From: Strongylocentrotus pallidus
Taxonomy: Eukaryota; Echinodermata; Echinoidea; Camarodonta; Strongylocentrotidae
Reading direction: 5' to 3'
Length of the DNA stretch: 54,925 nt
NCBI GenBank assembly: GCA_030265145.1
Contig: JARBES010000113.1
Coordinates: forward strand, 7,970,604-8,025,528
Below are positions 22,808-34,000 of the stretch, piece by piece. Below the pieces are notes generated by a model. The model worked only from the letters and a program-made list of their open reading frames with translations, was not told where the DNA came from and did not search any database. Each line of letters starts with the position of its first letter. The first letter of the stretch is position 1. Made by a program: the position numbers and the translations under genes.

Positions 22808-25800
22808 CTGCATGGAGTAAAATAATTGGATGAATAGTATTGATGTTTCTTAGGGGACTGATATGGAGATCAGTCTGTCAAATGTGGTTGATTTTGAGTT
22901 TGAGGTTTACATAGGTTTGACCATTTCTGACATTTAGTAAAAAAACAAATGATGAAGAATGGAATTCAAAAATAAATTAAAGTGGCAAAGAGTAAAATAC
23001 AAGTTTTAAATCTTCAAGAGAATGGACAGGTGTTGAGGGCAATCTGTTCAATGACTGTTTTTTTAATTTTGGTGATAAGGTGAAAGCTATGTGAGGAACT
23101 GCATACAAATCTTGATAGAACGAAGCTCTACCCAACATGCATGTATTTACTGAAAGAAAATAATGAATAAAGAAGTAGCACTATTAGGATTCATCTTAAT
23201 TACTGATTAAACAAAAAAAGGATATATCAATCATAAATGCTAAAAGATGAACGTACCGTCCGGCCTTCTAGAGCGTTGTCTCCATCATCTGCTTGGAGGG
23301 CACAAAATGAAATTAAATGTAAAGAGAATGTTACGCATTAAATTTGGGTTATTTTAAAATGAAAGTACGTATTATGGCAATGTTACTTTCTTATGAAGGT
23401 TAGAGTGTGATATGAATATTTGAATTTATATCTATATTGTAAATTGGTAAAAATTATCTATGTTAATTAATAACAGATCAATACATTAATATATATTCAA
23501 GTTTGGAATTCCTAATATATTATGAATTAACCTCAAATACAATATGAAGAATAAAATGATTAAAATTTGTGAAGTAAATATTTTGTCACCCCTTTGTCTT
23601 TTCATGTAAATGGACATTAAATTCAAATGATATCCTACATTTTAATCCTATGATTTTCAGTTAAGATCCCCTTCATCGTTTGCTTCTCCTGATAGTTTTC
23701 TTGTATTCTTTGTTACTGTATGGACCTATAATACTTGAATTTTCTTTCCTCACACGTTTGCATTACACTTCAATTCCTGCCTCATTATTAAAACTGTTAT
23801 ATTTAATTATTAGAGCTAAAGTGAATGCAAGCACAATGTGCGAGAGATAAAGAGAGAGAAAGGGGGAGATTATATAGATTTACAGAGATGGTGAGAGAAA
23901 GTGAAAGCATATACATGCATAACAAGCTGGAGTAACTTATATGAGCACCAGGAAATACAAAAAAATACAACAAAAACTGAAGACGAATTACTGTACAGGA
24001 AGAGAGAAAGAAAGAGAGGAAGAAAATCTTAAAGGGAATAGCATGGGAACAAAAGCAAGATAAAGATTTATGTATATAGATATCAGGGGGAAACAAATGT
24101 CAGTGAGGGAATGAATGGTGTTTAGGTGCTGTAAAAGTGATGGGGAGAGAGATAGTGAGAGAGAAGTAAAATGAAAGGAAAAACCAAACAAACAAAAACA
24201 GGAAACAGAAATAAAAAACAAAAATCAAGAGGTGGTGTAATTAAATAAAAAAAAAAGAAAGTTGAAGATTGAAGCCTAGAGAAGATATTTTAAATGATGA
24301 AATGGAGAATACATGTGGTATGTGTATGTTTTATATTTCAGAAGTGCATACAGGGGCAAACTGCTTTACAACATACCCTTCTTTCGTTTCACACAGCATA
24401 ACACTCCATAGAAGTACATTAAACCCAGTGAAATGAGCAGGATGAAACATGCAGAGGCAATCACTCCAATAGCGATTGCCATGAAAGGTGTATTTCTTCC
24501 TGGAAATGTTGGCTTTTTATTCAGACCTGGTGAGTCTAAATACGAAGAAGAAAAAAAGAACAACAAAATATAACAGAGTGACAAGGTCATCAGATTTTCA
24601 AACAAAGGAAGGCTTCTTTCAGTTAAGGGCTCCTTCTCAACTGGTGAGTCTAGGACAAACAATACCATGAAAAGAATGTGGATATTGATTTTCTAGACAA
24701 TGTAGGAGATTGGTTTAATGGCAAATTTGTGTTATATCCATGGTTTATGTGTGGATGTTTTTGTTCACATCCCTATATCTCCTGTGTTTCAAATAGCCTT
24801 TTACGAAGCCATGTAGAAGTGAAACAAAACCACACCCACATGCACGCACACCCACTTGCAAATATTCATCCACATAAAACACACACACAAAACACACACA
24901 AACACACATGTGAGATCATCCAAACACAAAGGTGTATACATGTGCACCCACCCACCCACCCACGCACATAGTACAACTGAACACGCTCATTTCTAGTTCA
25001 GTATGTTGATTACGTCTAAGTAATATCTTAAATAGTCACATTGTATAGTACCATATGAAATTAAGGAAGCATGATATGATTATTCCATTGAATCAAGGGA
25101 CTTCTAATTTTTTTCTTGCCACTTAAAAATATATTATTTGTCAAACCCTCGTTTTCATTAAGATTTTTAGAAAATGTGTAAGTAGGAATCGATGGTAAAT
25201 GCCTGGAGTTAATCTCGAAATATTCCCTTTTATTATGAGTAATTATAAAAGGAAGGACAATATCTTAACCTTTTAGATCGGCTGGTTTACTGCACAGTTT
25301 CCTGCCAAAAGCCACCAAAACTGTGTCATCCGGGTCGATGCTGAGCTTTGTGTCCAGTTCAACACACTCTGTTCTATTCACAGAGGCACAGTCTGACCCG
25401 TTGTAAATCTTCTGTGTGATGAAGCAGATTTCTCCCAGGGATTGGTTGGCCTTTGACAATGTTAACATATGTTTCTGTTTGTCCCAGCTGGGGGTTACAC
25501 CTAGATGACGAAAAAAAAAGAGGAAACTCATTTTGGTATCATAACTAAGAGAGTCGGATAGTTTAAACCATATCAGACTTTAAAGTTTTTTGTTGTTGTA
25601 AGAATCATTTAATTGGATTATGAAAAGATGGTCTTAAAAGTAGTAGATATACATGATTTAAGGTAAATAATGGAAACGTTCTTATGATTGCTCCGTTTTT
25701 GCATCCCTCTATATATTTGTGCTCAGTCAAACTTTTGTTAAACATGTAAAAACTAACTATTCATTTCATGATCGCATGAGAGGGAAAACAATCTTGTTAT

Positions 25801-27381
25801 TCTTTTGACTGATTCGAAATGAAAACTGAAATATATTCCTATATCTTGACTGGAGAAATATGACTTGTGCAGAAAATGTTTTGTGGATCCCCATTGGACC
25901 CCTATCAAGAAAAAAATATTAATTCATGCTGATCAGGGTGTTCTATCCCACAAATGGTACATAAACAATTGAACAAATAAGAATTTCCTCTTGCAGCCAA
26001 CCAACAAACAAAGAAGATAACAAATGGGATTTTTGTTAATGATGATAAAGCGTTTGTCCTTACCATAGCTCTCAGGTTGCAATGCTGTGTAAAGCCCAAA
26101 CAAGGAAGCATGGAGAAGAAAACAGAAACAGATTTGTTATGTTAATGGCATTTTAAAAGTGGTTTTTAATCTCACAGGGTTGTGGTTTGTAACGTTTCGA
26201 TTTCGAATGAAAGAAATAGTTATAAATAACTCAAACAGTTTCTTTCATCAATTGAAAAGTTGTCTGTATATTACGGTTTAGTCATTGCTTATAATCGAAG
26301 TATACTGTATAAAATATAATAGAGAATGAACTGGATGGGGTTAAAATTACACTGGTCAAAACTGTAATGAGCTTATCCTTTACGCATTTTTCCTTATCCG
26401 ACCATTACCATTAAATGCAGCATTAATAACAAATTGGACACCTAGAACTGAGTCTGAACACAACAAATATGAGAGAATACAATTATACAATAACTCTACT
26501 TTTTGTGGTTAAACTTTGATACATTCTCTGTAGTTGAACCCCTATAATTGTCACTAATGAATATATTTAAAAAAAGTTTTTTGACATTTTCGAGTAAGAG
26601 GTAATCTATAGTTGATTGAAAAGAAATTGTCATTCGGAGGATAAGGCAGTGGGGTCATACTAAAAACTAAACTTAAGATAAAGAGAGATGGTGGAAAATT
26701 CTATGCACTTTCTACTATAGAACGCAGAAAAGGCAGATACAAAAGTGGCTATCATATTGATCACCATGTTCGAAGTGGAAATCGCCGAAGAAAATTTGTT
26801 TAATGAAAAAAAGAATAAAAAAGATATGCATTGATAACGGAAAATGCACCTCAAGAAGAAGGCTTTTGGTAACTAGGAATGTAAACATGTATTTGTGGAC
26901 GATTATATTTTGAGCATCAGGATCCCAAGAATACCTGTAACTACTGTCTATGGAAGCGTGTGCATTCATAATGGAAACAAGTACAAAATACTAAGCTTAG
27001 TAACAAGAAATGAGTTTGTAAACTTTTGGGGATGATTAAAGATCAAATTTATTTGTTTAAAAAAATTCTTGTCATTTAGAAACTTACGAGTTGTTGAAGC
27101 CACTGTTTCCACTGCGCTACTATTCCCCGCGATGTTCACAGCCCATAGAGTTATCCGGTACCAAGTGAATGGGTTCAGTCCCATCAATGTGGAGGATGGC
27201 CCTGTGATGTTTGTGAGAACACCACACTCATCTTTCTCCACTTGCGTGTCGTTTGGACAGTATTCCAGAGCGAACGTCTGTTGCAACTCGCCATCGAATC
27301 CTGGCTTCCAGGTAACGATCAGAGTTGAAGATGTTGTCTGGTTGTTGTCGACGAAGAACAGAGAAGGTGAATCTGGGATGA
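22370..27381 (-). CDS. Receptor A: FN3/TM/phosphotyrosine-tail receptor, 5' end lost at assembly gap
   Basis: Exons in transcript order: 27381-27088 (FN3), 26084-26064 (21-nt linker), 25500-25270 (cysteine-bearing extracellular domain), 24535-24377 (stalk and TM), 23288-23257 (11 residues), 22807-22370 (tail, stop). Phases are 1-1 for the extracellular exons, as usual for Ig-superfamily genes, and all junctions close, giving 390 visible residues. Upstream Ig exons, present in receptor B, would lie beyond the gap. It is a predicted type I membrane protein whose tail carries ITIM/ITSM-like and YxN motifs (separate entry), implying SH2-dependent signalling. It is probably the other allele of receptor B. 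I recognise no named orthologue. Confidence 0.75.
24377..24535 (-). CDS. Receptor A stalk and transmembrane exon
   Basis: The exon encodes a short stalk (DSPGLNKKPTFPGRNTPF), a single membrane helix (AIAIGVIASACFILLISLGL) and a basic CVKRKKG stop-transfer segment. It uses the AG at 24,536-24,537. A second AG at 24,650-24,651 lies 114 bases upstream in the transcript, and the frame stays open between them, so an isoform with 38 extra residues is possible. In receptor B and C the TM exon has one acceptor. The 11-residue exon at 23,288-23,257 (DGDNALEGRT) follows. Confidence 0.8.
24826..24970 (+). repeat. CA/CACCC-rich low-complexity tract in receptor A intron
   Basis: Irregular CACA, CACCCA and CCCA units in the intron between the stalk/TM and cysteine-domain exons. 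The homologous tract in the second copy (about 43,225-43,610) is much longer, so it is a length-variable simple repeat. The antisense frame is not coding. Confidence 0.75.
25270..25500 (-). CDS. Receptor A membrane-proximal cysteine-bearing domain exon
   Basis: This phase 1-1 exon of 231 bases encodes about 77 residues: VTPSWDKQKHMLTL, CFITQKIYNGSDCASVNRTEC, then DPDDTVLVAFGRKLC. It has four cysteines and at least two N-glycosylation sequons (NGS, NRT). The alternating hydrophobic pattern suggests a beta-sandwich, perhaps a diverged FN3, but I do not recognise the family. Receptor C has the same exon with the same cysteine spacing (54,016-54,252). It is absent from receptor B, where the surrounding intron sequence closes over a deletion. 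Confidence 0.75.
26064..26084 (-). CDS. Receptor A 21-nt micro-exon
   Basis: The acceptor TTACACAG, 21 coding bases and the donor GTAAGG give LQPESY in phase 1-1. The same 21-nt exon occurs in receptor B (44,062-44,082, LEPDSS) and receptor C (54,870-54,890, LPPDSY). Conservation of length and splice sites in three genes makes it a true micro-exon encoding an interdomain linker. Confidence 0.75.
27088..27381 (-). CDS. Receptor A fibronectin type III exon
   Basis: A single-exon FN3 domain of 97 codons, phase 1-1. Landmarks are the start IPDSPS, the B-strand TLIVTWKPGFDGE, LEYC, LNPFTWYRITLWAVN (the FN3 tyrosine corner) and the end SSAVETVASTT. It contains the sequons NQT, NDT, NIT and NSS. 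Compared with receptor B about 30 residues differ and two are added (VEKDEC against GEEC). The 5' half of this exon is reiterated in the adjoining array at 27,465-27,953. Confidence 0.85.
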
Positions 27382-27464
27382 CTGAACGTAAACACAGAAG
27401 GGGATTTTAAATGGTTAAAATGACAATCTATGGTTTTAAAGATTGTCTTGTATTTTAATAAGTA

Positions 27465-27953
27465 TTCAAGGATGACATTTTGTTGCAACACGCCATCGAA
27501 TCCTGGTTGCCAGGCAACGAAGAGAGTTGAAGATGTCGTCTGGTTTTGGTCGACGAAGAACCGAGAAGGTGAATTTGGGATGACTGTATGCAGACATAGA
27601 AAAGAGGATTTTAAATAGTCGAAATGGGGATCTACTGTTTTTTTTATAAATATTATTATTTTTTTTTTCCCCATGATTTAGACACCAAATTCTGGTTGCC
27701 AAGCAACGAAGAGAGTTGAAGATGTCGTCTGGTTTGGTCGACGAAGAACCAAGAAGGTTGATCTGGGATGACGATGTTAACATAGGAAAGGGTATTTTAA
27801 ATGCTTGAAATGGGAATTTATGGTTTTAGAGATTGTCTTGTATTTAAATAAGTATTCTTAGATTGAAAATTTGTTTCAACCCGCCATCGAATCCTGGTTG
27901 CCAGGCAACGAAGAGAGTTGAAGATGTCGTCTGGTTTTGGTCGACGAAGAACC
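27465..27953 (-). repeat. Tandem array of FN3 5' half-exons (copy A, truncated by gap)
   Basis: Upstream (in transcript sense) of the intact FN3 exon lie further copies of its first 90-120 bases with the preceding intron end. Their cores are near 27,490-27,595, 27,690-27,770 and 27,885-27,953. Each keeps the peptide FVDQNQTTSSTLFVAWQPGF or its near-equivalent, but the second half of the FN3 domain is missing and there is no donor. The spacing is about 195-205 bp. The last unit is cut by the run of Ns, which suggests the repeat caused the contig break. Confidence 0.8.
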
Positions 27954-28053
27954 NNNNNNNNNNNNNNNNNNNNNNNNNNNNNNNNNNNNNNNNNNNNNNN
28001 NNNNNNNNNNNNNNNNNNNNNNNNNNNNNNNNNNNNNNNNNNNNNNNNNNNNN
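27954..28053. other. Assembly gap (100 N)
   Basis: Exactly 100 Ns, a conventional placeholder for a gap of unknown size. The sequence before it lies inside a tandem FN3 array of the receptor locus. The sequence after it starts in the middle of PROSER3 exon 6. Confidence 0.99.
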
Positions 28054-31000
28054 GTGTCTCGACTCTTACCTCATCATCAAGCAGTGTAAGTTAATTTGGA
28101 ATGATGTTGAGTTTTCATTGTGATAAAACAAAGATAGCATTCTGTTTGTTTATTTGTTTGTTTGTTTTTTGTTTTTTTGGGGGGAGAGGGGCTTTGTTTA
28201 ATATTTAACATATATTTTAGGGCAAAATAACTTCTCATCCGATTCCAAATTATACTTTTAAAAGAGCGCAGGTCTTTATGGTCAACATTTTACTAAGATT
28301 ATACAAATAGTAACCTTTTATGAAGCAATGAATCAGTAGAGCATTCAGCTTGGTGCTTAATTCTTTTGAGGGATGCTGGGAGACAATGCTTTGTGGTAAT
28401 AAAGATTATCCTAATGCTAACTATTTTATTTTATTTTATTTAGGGCACAAGTTTAGGGTTAATCATGGTTATAGCGAAAGTTAAATTCATGTAAGATTTA
28501 GTTGCTGTGGTAGGATATATATCTATCATACATTTAGTTACTTTGTAGCGTCACTTTTTCCACTAGTTCTTGTGTTTTCCAGCATTTATTTTATAACCCA
28601 TTTGTGGACAATTCTCACTTTCAAGATGTGTTTTAAGATCACATCTTTGATAATAATCATTTTCTCCTGTTGTTTCCCTTTGACAGTCCCTGAAGATGCC
28701 CTCTTCTGTTACCGATAAGGAGACATACGAGATTCAGAGAAGAGCTGAAAAGCTCCTTGAAATAAGGTAGGATTTCCTTGGTTATCAGATGGGGATGTTT
28801 GGAAGTGCAAAATAATAGTACCGTTTAAATGATCTTGATAATAGTTGTGCTACTTTTTATTTTTGATTACATTTATCTTTCTTCCAACTGTTTATTGAGA
28901 CAATTTCTGAAGAAAAAAAATCCTTACATATGACACTCCATTCTCCTACCTACTCTTATAACAACGACATGTGCCCCCACCCTGGCTGCTATCGACTCAA
29001 GCATTCATGCTTATGATAGTTGGCCTCTGCATTTTTCTTTATTCTTTGATTTACCTCCATACTTTCAAGTTTTCAATTATATCTATGTATTTTTATGTAT
29101 TTCAGTTCTCACCTTCTATGTTATTCAACTACATTGGATACTATTACTGTTTCATGAATATTTTATATTTTAATTTTCAATAAATGCAGGAACATCTGCT
29201 AAAAAAATGAATAAAAGATAAACGTGTGGAGAAAGATTTAGAGGGATAATCATAATAACGATAACAATTTGACAAATTTGTAATTCAAGAATACTACATT
29301 TCTACATGTTAGGGCCATAACGCTGCTGCCCTTGCAGCTACATAACTATAATTTGAATGTGGGTGAATTGATGGCCCTGCAATAAATTCTAAACTTAAGT
29401 GCTAAATGCCTATAAACAACATTAATAGTTGTCATCCAATTATTTTGTTTGTCTGTTGTTTATTAGTTGGTGAAGGAGAGGAAGGTTCTTTGTCATTTCA
29501 GTGTATATTGCAGTGACGATCATTACAGCAAATGATGGTTTTATTGACAAATTTGGTTTTGATTTGTAATATTTTATTCTTCTTGAACTTGATGAATAAA
29601 AGTTGGAAAAATTTAAGGACGTGACCATTCAACTTTTGTTTCATAGTATTGATTCTCAATCCTCCTTCAATTTTTGAAAATGTCCTCCTTATTCGTCACG
29701 TTTATTATTTTCATTTTATCACCTTCCTGCCTCATCAGGCATTTGCAATATTGATACAATTGATTGCAGGTTGTAAATCAATCACAAACTTGCAATCTCC
29801 CGTATTTTATGTACAGAATTGAGATTGATATCTATCTCACATTAAGTTGCACTGTAGATGGACCAATCACTAATTCTTCATAGGGTGGGGCCAGGTTTGA
29901 TTTGTACAGGATAAGCCCAACAGTGGATTTAAAACTACTTGGTACGGGGTGGGGGAAGTCATTTTGCAATTTTACAGTTCCAACAAAATGCCAATTTCTT
30001 CTTCTTTTTCCTTCATCCTCTTTGATTCATCAGTGATAGGACAATTCTCAGTGAGCCAGCAGTGAGTTCAGATGGGGTAGGATCATTCTCCACTAGCTCC
30101 CCAATCACAGATGATAGCACGCCCTCTACAGGCAGCGAGGCTTATACATCAAGATATCATGGTGAGACAATGCCTGCTTTGCCAAGATCCAGCATTATAA
30201 TCTATCTTAATCTTGTAATTTCACTTTCACAATGTGGGGTTCTGGTAGCAAAAAGGATTATTGAAGAAAAAAAAAAGTTGAATATAGTCCCATGTTGTTC
30301 TCCTTGTATATATATACATATAAACTTATTTGGTACTCTATCCATGATTTCTGGTGAATTCTAAATGTTTGCAAGCAAATCTAGATAATGGCTTTAAACT
30401 CCCCCATGCTATGAATCTCAGCGCTTTACCTGGATGTAATGTCTGTGTACACTGATGCTTTTTCACACACCCCTCATAGGTTTTACACATGTGTAGTGCA
30501 GGTTGTCGTTGTGGGATTTTATGTCCTTAGATGGCATATTTAAATCATTTTTACCTCTTGATTGTTTAATATTCCACTTAAGGAGGGAGACACCTCGCAA
30601 CAGCTTAATATTGCGTAAATCTTGCTATTTATCAACTAAAATCAAAGGATTCTGATGAACATTTTTTGGAGGGCTTACCTAAGCTTTAAGTAACCTTAAA
30701 ACTGTTTATTCATGATGACAATATCAAAAATCAACCTCTCCATTCCAAACTTTAAACTGGTTATGAAAGAGATACCTCAGATGTTTACTGGTAACCAGGA
30801 TCATATAACAATAACAAAGCACTGCCCTATTTCCGAGAGAAGTGGTTAGGTTTAGACTATATTCACACATCCACTGCTACCTGAAAAGAAATAATGTATG
30901 CAATGCATTCTCTCAATCAATTGTAATATTCTTAATTTACATGTTTGTAGTTACATTAATAAAGTGTGTAACCCAATGTTATGTCAATAGAATTTTGTTT

Positions 31001-34000
31001 TTTTGCTGTTGAAAGTGAATAATTTATTACAATTTGTTTGTAAATACATATAATTAAAAAAGATTCTCTTTTTAAACATTCCTTTGAAATATAAATATCT
31101 ACCTCTACCTGATTAATAATTTGTTTCTTTTTATTCTCCGCTAATTCTATGACAAACACTATTGTTGAAGACCCTAAAAATGGAGAAAGATAAACAATAG
31201 AATATTCTGAGATTCCCCTTTGTTCCCATGTTTGTTTAGTTAATACACACAGTGACATCAAGGTTAGTAGGACAAGATTCTTCAGCATTTCCCTGGTAAA
31301 AGTTTGTAAGCTTTTCATCTTCTATTTAATTACATTATCTTCATCCAACAGACAAAGAGAATCTGCCAAGGCCCCCGCTGTTCCCAGCTAACCTCAGCTA
31401 CACACAGCGTCCTCAGGGTCCCGAAGAAGACATTCTACAACAATGGCGCATGAGACGCAGGATGGAGCAGGCTAAGGAGGGAGCCCTTCATAGAGTGTCA
31501 GGTCAAAGGTCGCATAGCCCACTCAGACAGACCCAGCAAGAGAATGTCAGAACGAGAGATGAAACTGTAAGGAATGAGTCTTATAATCTTGAAATGCCTA
31601 TTTAAACTAAATAATCTCCTCTGTTAGGCAAGATGATAAAAGAAAAGAAGTTATTAAGCATATTCTCAATAAAAAAGGACATTGCCCTCCTTTTATATTT
31701 CCACCCTGACACATTTTTCAAGATGAGTCTACCATTTTGCCAGAAGAGTGCCAGCTCTGTTTCAAATGTCTGCAAGTGGGATTTGGAAAATGACTTTTTA
31801 TGTGCTAAATTGACTATCTCAAAAGTGTGTTCTCATTGACTCTAGAATCTTAGATTGCAACACTTTATTGTCTGTAAAAGAAATAAAGAGTAGGCTGTTC
31901 AAAAGAGGAAGCAGGTATTGATGCCAAGAATTTGTAAACAATTACTTGTATTCAAATATCCAAGATTCTTTTTGTGTCAGGGATGAATGACTTAATTTTT
32001 TATTTATTTTATTTTCATAAATAAAGTAAAAAATGACAACTTATTTATAGATGACTTGTTGTTTGGAGAAATTTGATTATTCAAAGATGCCAGTGTTAAG
32101 GATTTTGCCTTTACTGTAATGCTATCGGTTCTCTGTTTTATGCTCTTTTGAGCTTTGTACTCTACAGAAAATATGGATCTCCATTACTTCTGGGTCTTCT
32201 TTTAAAAGTTAAATAAGTAAAATAGGTTGCCTGCTCTGAGATATGTTATTGCAATCATTAAACCACTTCATTATCACTGTTTTCAAGACATATTTTAAAC
32301 CTACATAACTTACAAAGCTAGATTATTCTTATGTTTTGTTGTTGTTTCAATTTTGTGATGTTTGTTTTAATGGTAATGTTTAAACATTTATGTTATATTA
32401 TTTTACACATGTAACTCGTGTATTGTGTTACATCTCATATGTTTGTGTAAGCAGGCAATGTTGTAAAACAGTTTGTCAATCACTGAATAGGCTATGCTTG
32501 ATAAAAAAATACAAATTAATAAATACATAAATGAATAAATGGTTGAATATAAATAAATCCAACAACTCATTACTCTCCTAAACTTTTCAGGAAGAAGGCG
32601 ACTCTAGGCTTGCCGACTTTCGTCGTCGATTGGAACAGCAGAGGCTCCTGACAGAAGCAAGGGTTGCAAGCAACGTTCCGCAGATGCCTGTGAAAGATGC
32701 CACCACAACCCACACTGGAACAGATCCTATCCCACAATCCATTGCTACACAGACAGGAAGACGGGTGCCATCTTGTGACCAGACTGGTAGCAGATCTCTT
32801 TCTTCTAATCGCGCAACATGTCTCTTACAGGAAAGAACTTTGACAAGTGACACCATGCAGGGAGAAGATGAAGAATTTTCAAATCAACGAATATATCCAG
32901 TAGCGAGCCCAAATATTCAGGATGTTAGAACCCATAGGGGACATGAACACGAAAGAGTACCCAATATTACCCCTCATTTGCATATGTCCTGTGATATTCT
33001 GCCCTGTGATAAGAGAGGTCCCCATGTGCATTCAGCGAGAGATGTGAAAGACAAAGTAAAAGTTGTTGGACATGGGAAATTGCACCATCACAAAACAGAA
33101 ACACACCGTGAACATGCTTATAGTGATGACCATTTTGTAAGAGACTCTATGGTTAGAAATAATGCATCAGAAAATTTGCCTCACAGACAGATAGTGTTGC
33201 CTGGTGAGGATCAAAGAGTGACTAGTGAGGACAAAAGAGTGTTTAGTTTACCAAAGCCATCTCACCATCAAGAAAAAAGACAAAAATATGTGCCTGAAAC
33301 AAGAACAGATGAAGCAGAGTTTAGTTCTCCAAGATCAGAGGGACATCGGGTTGATGATGATATCAACGGAGAAGACAGAATGTATCAATATGATGCAGCA
33401 AGAAAGGGTTATAGAACATTATCATCAAATGATACTCCAGGGAGGGGAACAATGAGGTCTGGTGGAGAAGAAAGTCAAATACTTGACCCTGAACTACAGA
33501 CAGCTGCAGAAGATGCAAGAACAGCTCATCAGCCTCAACCATTACCTACTAGAACAATAACTCTGGAGGACTCACCAGAGGACTCAACCGCTGCCATCAC
33601 TGCACAAGAAAAAGATGCAAGCCCTGTTGCTAGGCAACAACAAAGAACAGATGATACAGATGATGGAGAAGGAGCAAAACGTCAGTTACATTTTAGCTCC
33701 TCTTCCTCGTCTATCAACAGTGCCATTGGACAAGTAAGTACAAGATGTTATGAGCTAATTGTTTGTAATACAGGTTAACAGGTGTGGTGATATACTTATG
33801 AAAATGACAGCATTAACACACTGACATTTTGCATTTCATATTTTGCATCATATCATTGTGGCTGGGATCAGAGAAAATCTTGCCAGAATATTGTTTTAAA
33901 CAGGTCTAATTGGACAACTCTGAAGCAACCTGCAAAATTTCCTGAAAAAACCAAAATGAAACATCCATTACCCACCCTTGGACCCTTTATTGTTTCGTAG

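Noticed and set aside
23803-24221. Leu/Ser/Phe-rich minus-strand frames
   Set aside because: They are opposite a purine-rich intron tract of receptor A; low complexity, and not open in the same way in copy B.
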